Shown here piece after piece: positions 1-4,943 of a stretch of DNA of 8,940 nucleotides. Every line of letters begins with the position of its first letter. Within the stretch, counting starts at the first letter, position 1. The DNA comes from an uncultured Eubacteriales bacterium (GTDB taxonomy: Bacteria; Bacillota; Clostridia; Peptostreptococcales; Anaerovoracaceae): assembly GCA_902797405.1 (NCBI GenBank), contig CADBSP010000005.1:1-8940 (forward strand). The letters are read 5' to 3'. The notes under the pieces are model-generated. The model was not told the DNA's origin. It made no database searches and was given only the letters and a program-made list of their open reading frames with translations. Position numbers and translations under genes: made by a program.

Positions 1-869
1 CAGAGGAACTCGTTGAATCTATTAATAACGGTGACGAGGCATTCAACTTTGTTGACAAGGAAGGGGTTGAATACCAGTATACAATCGACTACGATGCCAG
101 AACGAATTCCTGGAATATCAACCAGCTGAAGGATACCAGAGTATTCGATACCTACAGCGCTCCAAGCAAAGAACACTGGCTTGGTACCGACAAATACGGC
201 ATGGATACACTCACGCGTTTGATGTACGGTGGTAGAATCTCGCTTATCATCGGATTCGTGGTAGAACTTATTGCAATGATACTCGGTATCATCATGGGTG
301 GTATCGCCGGTTACTTTGGTGGCTGGATCGATATGTTCATCATGAGACTTTGCGAGATCTTCTTCTGCGTACCATCTACGCCGCTCCTCATCATGCTGGG
401 TGCAGCTATGGACACAATGCACGTTGATCCGACCAAGCGAATGATGTACCTGATGCTTATTCTCGGCTTCCTCGGATGGGCCGGAATGGCTTATATGATA
501 AGAGGACAAATCCTGTCGCTCCGTGAACAGGAATACATGGCTGCGACTGAGGCTACGGGACTCAGCGTCCGCCGCAGGATTCTACAGCACCTGGTACCAA
601 ACGTAATGCCTCAGATTATCGTTTCCGTAACCATGGGTATAGGTGGTGTTATCATCACAGAATCAACGCTTTCCTTCCTCGGCCTGGGTGTAAAATTCCC
701 ATTCGCTTCATGGGGCAATATCATAAGTTCAATCAACGAAATCTTCGTATTCGTTAACTATTGGTGGTGCTGGATACCGGCCGGACTATTAATCCTTGTT
801 ACGGTACTTGCATATAACTTGGTCGGTGACGGACTTAGAGACGCATTCGACCCGAGAATGAAGAGATAG
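1..869 (+). CDS. oppC: Oligopeptide/dipeptide ABC transporter permease, OppC/DppC type (5' end outside window)
   Basis: Membrane permease subunit that, with an OppB-type partner, forms the channel of a peptide importer powered by two ATPases. The reading frame is already open at base 3 and 288 residues are visible; the true start lies upstream, so an internal ATG at 201 is not the start. The first visible residues (about 1-65) form a hydrophilic external stretch that ends in HWLGTDKYGMD, the typical OppC/DppC sequence before the transport domain. Hydrophobic segments follow, and then the cytoplasmic EAA loop (bases about 531-600: EYMAATEATG, then a conserved PN), which docks on the ATPases. 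The carboxy end GDGLRDAFDPRMKR matches the usual OppC/DppC ending. The next gene's Shine-Dalgarno overlaps the stop codon, so it is co-transcribed with the two ATPases. The choice between opp and dpp naming cannot be settled without the binding protein. Assignment to the family is firm. Confidence 0.95.
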   Translation, partial: EELVESINNGDEAFNFVDKEGVEYQYTIDYDARTNSWNINQLKDTRVFDTYSAPSKEHWLGTDKYGMDTLTRLMYGGRISLIIGFVVELIAMILGIIMGGIAGYFGGWIDMFIMRLCEIFFCVPSTPLLIMLGAAMDTMHVDPTKRMMYLMLILGFLGWAGMAYMIRGQILSLREQEYMAATEATGLSVRRRILQHLVPNVMPQIIVSVTMGIGGVIITESTLSFLGLGVKFPFASWGNIISSINEIFVFVNYWWCWIPAGLLILVTVLAYNLVGDGLRDAFDPRMKR

Positions 870-874
870 GAGGG
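868..874 (+). promoter_or_regulatory. Ribosome binding site of oppD, overlapping the oppC stop codon
   Basis: AGGAGGG lies 7 nt before the ATG at 882 and shares two bases with the TAG stop of the permease (867-869). This near-perfect Shine-Dalgarno fixes the oppD start and suggests translational coupling within one mRNA. Confidence 0.85.
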
Positions 875-881
875 ATTAACC

Positions 882-2270
882 ATGGCAAAAGCTAAGAAAG
901 ATAGTGGTTATTTGTCCGGTAAGGAATCCCGCAGGATCTCTAAAGAAAACCGTAGAATAACCAACGAATATGAAAAGAGACATAAGAGAAAAACTGTAAA
1001 TGAATCGGAATACCTCACAACCATGAGGGACCCGAATAATGCAGTTGAGTTCGACGATCTTAGAACCTACTTCTTTACTGATGTGGGTATAGCAAAGGCG
1101 GTGGACGGAGTTTCCTTTGATGTTCCAATCGGAAAGACCGTTGGTGTAGTAGGTGAGTCCGGATGTGGAAAGTCAGTAACGAGTTTGTCTCTCATGAGAC
1201 TCCTTCAGAGACCTCAGGGGCAGACTGTTGGCGGAGCGATTCGTCTTAATCTGGGTGAAAAGGCCTATGATGTAACAAAGGCACCTGACACTATCATGCA
1301 GACAATCCGCGGAAACGTGGTGTCGATGATTTTCCAAGAGCCGATGACTGCGCTTAACCCGGTATTCAGAATCGGCGACCAGCTGGATGAAGTTATTAAA
1401 CTCCACGACGAAGAGGGAAAGACGGACGAGCAGGTAAAGGCCAGAACTATTGAGATGCTGGAGCTCGTTGGTATCGCTAACTCGGAGGGTGTATATAAGA
1501 TGTATCCTCATGAGCTTTCCGGCGGTATGCGTCAGCGTGTAATGATTGCTATGGCGCTATCCTGCAACCCGAGGCTCATTATTGCGGACGAGCCGACGAC
1601 AGCGCTAGACGTAACTATCCAGGCGCAGATTCTGGATCTTCTTAGAAATTTGAAGGATAAGATTAATTCTTCCATCATGTTCATTACTCACGACCTGGGT
1701 GTTATCGCTGAGATGGCTGATTATGTCGTTGTAATGTATGCAGGTAGGATTATCGAAAAGGGGACTGCAGAAGAAATCTTTGCTCATCCTCATCATCCGT
1801 ATACGATCGGACTTATGGCATCAAAGCCTGTGGTTGGACGTCGCGTTGAGTCCCTGTACTCGATTCCGGGTAAGGTTCCAAATCCCATCAACATGCCGAA
1901 CTATTGCTATTTCAGAGATCGCTGCGAGATGAGGCTTTCGGAATGCGACGGAGAATACCCTTGCATGGTAAAGCTGTCTGATACGCACATGGTTTCTTGC
2001 TACAGATATTACGGTCAGGGTGATATGGAAGCGCCTATTGAGAAAATCGACGCGGCACAGATTTTGGAAGCGGCTAAAACAGGTGGCGTAGGCACTTATG
2101 ATGAAGTGATTAGCGCTGCTGATGCTGCTAGTACAGTTGCTGGCAAAGCAGGTGCTACTGTTACTGATGCCGTTGATAACGCTGCTGATGCTGTTGGTGC
2201 AGCTGCTAAGAACGCTGCCGATGCTGCGGCTGAAGCGATTGAAGGATTCGAAGTAGGAGGTAGAAAGTAA
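882..2270 (+). CDS. oppD: Oligopeptide/dipeptide ABC transporter ATP-binding protein, OppD/DppD type, with extended tails
   Basis: One of two cytoplasmic ATPases energising peptide import. Visible motifs are Walker A GESGCGKS (residues 91-98), Q-loop Gln152, signature LSGGMRQR (212-219), Walker B LIIADE (232-237) and H-loop His270. The C-terminal oligopeptide-transporter domain follows, with HPHHPYT (about 302-308) and four cysteines in the C-x5-C-x6-C-x17-C arrangement (Cys342, 348, 355, 373). In some DppD/OppD proteins these hold a 4Fe-4S cluster; an extra Cys361 sits between them. At 462 residues it is longer than the common 320-360. About 50 basic, charged residues precede the ATPase domain, and an alanine-rich tail of about 80 residues (380-462) follows the cysteine domain. 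The last base of the stop TAA is the first base of the oppF ATG. The family is certain; the symbol is by similarity and dppD is equally possible. Confidence 0.96.
   Translation: MAKAKKDSGYLSGKESRRISKENRRITNEYEKRHKRKTVNESEYLTTMRDPNNAVEFDDLRTYFFTDVGIAKAVDGVSFDVPIGKTVGVVGESGCGKSVTSLSLMRLLQRPQGQTVGGAIRLNLGEKAYDVTKAPDTIMQTIRGNVVSMIFQEPMTALNPVFRIGDQLDEVIKLHDEEGKTDEQVKARTIEMLELVGIANSEGVYKMYPHELSGGMRQRVMIAMALSCNPRLIIADEPTTALDVTIQAQILDLLRNLKDKINSSIMFITHDLGVIAEMADYVVVMYAGRIIEKGTAEEIFAHPHHPYTIGLMASKPVVGRRVESLYSIPGKVPNPINMPNYCYFRDRCEMRLSECDGEYPCMVKLSDTHMVSCYRYYGQGDMEAPIEKIDAAQILEAAKTGGVGTYDEVISAADAASTVAGKAGATVTDAVDNAADAVGAAAKNAADAAAEAIEGFEVGGRK
2254..2260 (+). promoter_or_regulatory. Ribosome binding site of oppF inside the oppD 3' end
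   Basis: TAGGAGG lies 9 nt before the ATG at 2270, within the last codons of oppD. Together with the TAATG stop/start overlap it supports coupled translation of the two ATPases. Confidence 0.8.
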
Positions 2271-3373
2271 TGGCTGAGAATAAGAATATTATTATCGATA
2301 CCTCCTATACACCGGTCACATACGACCCACAGTATATTTTGATGGTTAATAACCTGAAAAAATACTTCCCAATCAAAGGCGGCTTAATCAGCCGTATTCA
2401 GGGCTATGTTCGTGCAGTCGACGGCGTAACATTTAATATTAAGCGCGGAACCACAATGGGACTCGTAGGTGAGTCTGGTTGCGGCAAAACAACAACAGGT
2501 CGTACGATTCTTCGTCTTGCAGGTGAAAAGACTGCAGGCCAGGTGCTGTTTAATGGCCAGGAAGTTTATGATTTTAACTCTGCCGAGCTTAAGAAAAAAC
2601 GTACAGAGATGCAGATCATCTTCCAGGATCCGTTCTCCTCACTTCAGCCCAGAATGCCAGTGGGCGAAATTATAGGAGAAGCCGTTCGTGAGCATAAGCT
2701 GGTTCCACAGAACGAGTTCAATGACTACATCGATAAGGTAATGGACGACTGCGGACTTCAGTCCTTCCAGAAGGACCGTTATCCACACGAATTCTCCGGG
2801 GGACAAAGACAGCGTATCTGTATTGCCCGTGCACTCGCTCTGGCACCGGAATTTGTTGTCTGCGATGAACCTGTATCTGCGCTGGACGTATCGATTCAGG
2901 CGCAGATTATCAACCTTTTGAATGAGCTGCAGGAGAAGCGTGAGCTGACATACCTATTCATTTCTCACGATTTGTCTGTAGTAGAGCATATTTCGGATTC
3001 TGTTGGCGTTATGTACCTGGGTGGACTGGTGGAATACGGCGATACAGAAGATATCTTTGCTAATCCGCTTCATCCGTATACAGAGGCTTTGTTCTCTGCT
3101 ATACCGATTCCGGATCCTACGGCAAAGATGAATCGTATCGTTCTGGAAGGTTCTATTCCTTCCCCGGCGAATCCGCCGTCGGGCTGCAAGTTCCATACTC
3201 GTTGTGCTCGCTGCATGAGCATTTGTAAGGAAGTTGTTCCTGAGCAGAAGGAAATCGAACCCGGACACTTTGTTGTATGCCACCTGTATAATGATATGAA
3301 GGCCGTCGCGACTGAGACCAAAGTGGCTGCTGAATCACAGGCTGATGCGTCTACGGATGCTGCGGAGGCTTAG
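2270..3373 (+). CDS. oppF: Oligopeptide/dipeptide ABC transporter ATP-binding protein, OppF/DppF type
   Basis: Second cytoplasmic ATPase of the importer, expected to pair with the upstream OppD-type subunit. The N-terminal LKKYFPIKGG (residues 29-38) is characteristic of the OppF/DppF branch. Walker A is GESGCGKT (67-74), Q-loop Gln119, signature FSGGQRQR (175-182), Walker B FVVCDE (195-200) and H-loop His233. The C-terminal domain has LHPYTEAL (267-274) and cysteines 306, 312, 319 and 337, in the spacing that can hold an iron-sulfur cluster in relatives; Cys315 is additional. Residues 343-367 form a short alanine-rich acidic tail echoing the longer one on OppD. The start is fixed by the overlap with oppD and by its Shine-Dalgarno. 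The 3' end, including the stop codon, is duplicated immediately downstream. The intrinsic terminator at 3489-3518 shows this is the last gene of the operon. Confidence 0.96.
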   Translation: MAENKNIIIDTSYTPVTYDPQYILMVNNLKKYFPIKGGLISRIQGYVRAVDGVTFNIKRGTTMGLVGESGCGKTTTGRTILRLAGEKTAGQVLFNGQEVYDFNSAELKKKRTEMQIIFQDPFSSLQPRMPVGEIIGEAVREHKLVPQNEFNDYIDKVMDDCGLQSFQKDRYPHEFSGGQRQRICIARALALAPEFVVCDEPVSALDVSIQAQIINLLNELQEKRELTYLFISHDLSVVEHISDSVGVMYLGGLVEYGDTEDIFANPLHPYTEALFSAIPIPDPTAKMNRIVLEGSIPSPANPPSGCKFHTRCARCMSICKEVVPEQKEIEPGHFVVCHLYNDMKAVATETKVAAESQADASTDAAEA

Positions 3374-3477
3374 TAGCTGAGTGGCTGCCTAAAAGCATAA
3401 GTGCAGGTTAACGCTTTTGCGGATGCCGCCGAGGTTTAGTAGCCTCATGCTTGACTAAAAATCATAGGTACAGGTTA
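3354..3477 (+). repeat. Imperfect tandem duplication of the oppF 3' end (about 57 bp, offset 66)
   Basis: The segment 3354-3410, which covers the last OppF codons, the TAGTAG stop and the following bases, is repeated at 3420-3477. Shared blocks are CGGATGC, GAGG-TTAGTAG, GCxT--CTAAAA and CAGGTTA. The 66-base offset is a multiple of three, so the second copy lies in the oppF frame and reads Ala-Asp-Ala-Ala-Glu-Val-stop, against Thr-Asp-Ala-Ala-Glu-Ala-stop in the gene. It looks like a decayed duplication, not a gene; several in-frame stops separate it from oppF. Confidence 0.75.
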
Positions 3478-3488
3478 TAATGAAAATA

Positions 3489-3518
3489 AACGCTCCCTTA
3501 ACATAAGGGGGCGTTTTT
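3489..3518 (+). terminator. Rho-independent terminator of the opp operon, possibly bidirectional
   Basis: A 12-bp stem pairs AACGCTCCCTTA (3489-3500) with TAAGGGGGCGTT (3504-3515), with one G-T wobble and a 3-nt loop, followed by TTTTT (3514-3518). On the opposite strand the hairpin is followed by TTTATTTT, so it could also stop transcripts of the leftward gene that have passed through the 93-bp array. The rightward call is firm; the leftward role is inferred. Confidence 0.88.
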
Positions 3519-3523
3519 AAAAG

Positions 3524-3879
3524 CGTTCGGCATCGCCTCAAAAAATATTGTCGCCCGCGGCGAGACCAGAAAACTAGCCCATGCCGAACGTGAACATGAG
3601 TAATGAGGCCTATCTACGTTCGGCATCGCATCAAAAAACACTGTCGCCCGCGGTGCGGGCAAAAAACTGGCCCATGCCGAACGTGAATATGAGTAATGAG
3701 GCCTATCTGCGTTCGGCATCGCATCAAAAAACACTGTCGCCCGCGGCGAGACCAGAAAACTAGCCCATGCCGAACGTGAAGATGAGGAATGAGGCCTATA
3801 TGCGTTCGGCATCGCATCAAAAAACACTGTCGCCCGCGGCACGAGCAAAAAACTGGCCCATGCCGAACGCGAACATGTG
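3524..3879. repeat. Four-unit tandem array, exact 93-bp period, each unit with a 10-bp inverted repeat
   Basis: Units start at 3524, 3617, 3710 and 3803; the last lacks its linker. Each begins CGTTCGGCAT and carries ATGCCGAACG 57 bases later (3581, 3674, 3767, 3860), so all eight arms are perfect. Because arms alternate, each can pair across the unit core (47 nt) or across the linker (26 nt). Cores come in two kinds. Units 1 and 3 hold TCGCC-CGC-GGCGA, a 5-bp mini-hairpin. Unit 2 holds GCCCGC-GGT-GCGGGC, a 6-bp mini-hairpin. Unit 4 resembles unit 2 in the rest of the core (AGCAAAAAACTGGCCC) but its mini-hairpin is broken. The array sits between convergent genes, after the opp terminator and 15-25 bases beyond the end of the leftward gene. 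The period is 31 codons, so frames without stops stay open; I see no ribosome binding site or recognisable protein and do not call a gene. Confidence 0.93.
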
Positions 3880-3893
3880 CAAGTGACATGTAA

Positions 3894-4427
3894 TTAGGGG
3901 GTTTCGTTTGTGTAGTATGATATAACTGGGTCGAGAAGATAATGAAATTCAGTTTGGTCGGTTTTGTAGCAATACTTTCTTCCGTTTGCGTATGTATACT
4001 CCAAATAGAGACAGTTAACGGTTCGATCGTGGCGGTTAAGCATGGTGGAGGTTCCAATTAGCAGCGTCGTGCCATCTCCAAAGTCGATGAAGAATGGATT
4101 CTCCATTTCTTCAGGTTCGCATCTGGTGCCGATTCCAATCAAATTTAGTTCCGTGAAGATTCGACTACCGCCGGCTTTGTCCATAGCAAAAGTTTTGCCA
4201 TCGTATTCGCCTTTGAAATCGTAGATCTTGAAGTTTTCGGCGTTAAGAAATGATTCATGTAAATCGTCCATGAAAGAATTGAACTGATAGACGTGATTCA
4301 TATAACGAAAAGCCGGTGTCAAAACGATGATGGAAAACACAACGACACCTAGAATCACGGGAAGCAAGGATCGGTCGCGTTTGTAGTTCTTGTTTTTAGT
4401 TATTGTAAAAGTTTTTTCTTCTGCCAT
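3894..4427 (-). CDS. Hypothetical small protein with one N-terminal membrane segment
   Basis: I do not recognise this 177-residue protein. Residues 1-20 are polar and rich in lysine and arginine. Residues about 21-40 (LLPVILGVVVFSIIVLTPAF) form one strongly hydrophobic segment without a clear cleavage site. The remaining ~137 residues are mixed polar with aromatic-rich strands. By the positive-inside rule the N-terminus should be cytoplasmic and the C-terminal domain outside, anchored to the membrane. Cysteines occur at 103, 139 and 153. The ATG at 4427 has only a purine-rich stretch (AAGAAAAGAAAAG) before it, a weak ribosome site. A leftward extended -10 lies about 110 bases upstream. It is transcribed divergently from kup, so the two may share the repeat-bearing control region, but no functional link is shown. 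Coding status is likely from length, membrane topology and the promoter. Family membership is unknown. Confidence 0.75.
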   Translation of the reverse strand: MAEEKTFTITKNKNYKRDRSLLPVILGVVVFSIIVLTPAFRYMNHVYQFNSFMDDLHESFLNAENFKIYDFKGEYDGKTFAMDKAGGSRIFTELNLIGIGTRCEPEEMENPFFIDFGDGTTLLIGTSTMLNRHDRTVNCLYLEYTYANGRKYCYKTDQTEFHYLLDPVISYYTNETP

Positions 4428-4535
4428 GTCTTTTCTTTTCTTCTACTGGTGCTTTAAGAGAGACATCAAAGCACTCAATAAATTAGACAACTGTTGCGGA
4501 TGGATACGTCTTCTGTCAAAAGCTTTGATAAAAGA

Positions 4536-4544
4536 ATTATAACA
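4536..4544 (-). promoter_or_regulatory. Extended -10 promoter for the leftward membrane-protein gene
   Basis: Read on the - strand this is TGTTATAAT, a TGn extended -10 joined to a perfect TATAAT. The expected -35 position (4559-4564) shows no consensus and lies inside the first 91-bp repeat copy. Transcription would start near 4529, giving a leader of about 100 nt before the ATG at 4427. Confidence 0.55.
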
Positions 4545-4547
4545 TAA

Positions 4548-4716
4548 TTCTGAGGTGCAGAAATCAAAAATCAAAATCTGCACCGGTGTGAAATCGAAAA
4601 AAGGGGTTTCGCACCTCGGAAATGGGATCAACCGGGAGTTCTGAGGTGCAGAAATCAAAAATCAAAATCTGTACCGGTGCAAAATCGAAAAAAGGGGTTT
4701 TGCACCTCAAAATTGG
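4548..4716. repeat. Two tandem copies (91-bp period) of a double-hairpin element
   Basis: Copies start at 4548 and 4639 with TTCTGAGGTGCAG. Each has two adjacent stem-loops. Copy 1: GGTGCAGA (4554-4561) with TCTGCACC (4577-4584), then GGTGTGAAA (4585-4593) with TTTCGCACC (4607-4615). Copy 2: GGTGCAGA (4645-4652) with TCTGTACC (4668-4675), then GGTGCAAAA (4676-4684) with TTTTGCACC (4698-4706). The first arm can alternatively pair with the fourth (GAGGTGC with GCACCTC). Loops are identical between copies: AATCAAAAATCAAAA and TCGAAAAAAGGGG. The pair lies between the two divergent promoters, so it is probably outside both primary transcripts. Confidence 0.9.
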
Positions 4717-4739
4717 GAAGAGTTAGAAGATCAGTATTT

Positions 4740-4769
4740 TTGGCGATTGTTTTTAGTTTATGCTATAAT
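4740..4769 (+). promoter_or_regulatory. Extended -10 promoter upstream of kup
   Basis: TGCTATAAT at 4761-4769 is a TGn extended -10 with perfect TATAAT. A weak -35 candidate TTGGCG (4740-4745) stands 18 bases upstream. Expected start of transcription is about 4776, giving a leader of about 168 nt before the kup start. Confidence 0.6.
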
Positions 4770-4775
4770 ACGTAG

Positions 4776-4943
4776 GACGCGATTTTTTGAAATGGCCGTT
4801 GCTGGACTTCTGGCATGCAGGTCGGTTGGCTAGTGGTCGAATGATGCATCGAATGTCGGGCGCCGAATAATTGAGCAATAATTGATAGAGTGATGCGATA
4901 ATCGATAGAATGATTTTTGGATATGTATAGTTGAGGTTTTGAT
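4776..4943 (+). other. Long untranslated leader of kup with short direct repeats
   Basis: This stretch holds no convincing gene. It contains AATAATTGA twice (4866-4874 and 4877-4885, 11 bases apart) and GATAG-A-TGAT twice (4884-4894 and 4904-4914, 20 bases apart). Its length would suit a regulated leader. Some potassium transporter genes carry a c-di-AMP riboswitch, but I do not see that family's conserved core and make no riboswitch call. Confidence 0.4.
4933..4937 (+). promoter_or_regulatory. Ribosome binding site deciding the TTG start of kup
   Basis: GAGGT stands 6 nt before TTG at 4944. It favours the TTG start over the first internal ATG (4992), which would remove the 16 hydrophilic residues before the first membrane helix and lacks comparable spacing. 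Confidence 0.65.

Noticed and set aside
201..869. Permease gene starting at the ATG at 201
   Set aside because: The frame is open to the left edge and the upstream residues (GTDKYGMD region) are part of the conserved permease, so the gene begins outside the window.
3498..3848. Leftward open frame of 116 codons through the 93-bp array, encoding a 31-residue repeat protein
   Set aside because: A stop-free 93-bp unit stays open automatically when repeated. Other frames through the array are also open, there is no ribosome site, and the conserved feature is the inverted arms rather than a peptide.
3524..3879. CRISPR array
   Set aside because: The units are 93 bp and nearly identical throughout, with no unique spacers of uniform length and no cas gene nearby.
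3524..3879. Integron attC-like recombination sites
   Set aside because: The arms (GTTCGGC) do not fit the GTTRRRY core site, there are no cassettes between units and no integrase is in view.
3614..4057. Leftward 147-codon frame overlapping the array and the membrane-protein gene
   Set aside because: It lies out of frame over the better-supported gene at 3894-4427 and its right half is again the repeat artefact.
4514..4519. Leftward TTGACA as a -35 box for the membrane-protein gene
   Set aside because: No -10 sequence lies at 16-18 bases downstream of it; the extended -10 at 4536-4544 is the better candidate.
4443..4658. Leftward 71-codon frame in the divergent intergenic region
   Set aside because: It is composed partly of the double-hairpin repeat, spans the leftward promoter and has no recognisable protein or ribosome site.
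4776..4943. c-di-AMP riboswitch upstream of kup
   Set aside because: The context fits, but I could not find the conserved core of that family; a covariance-model search would decide.
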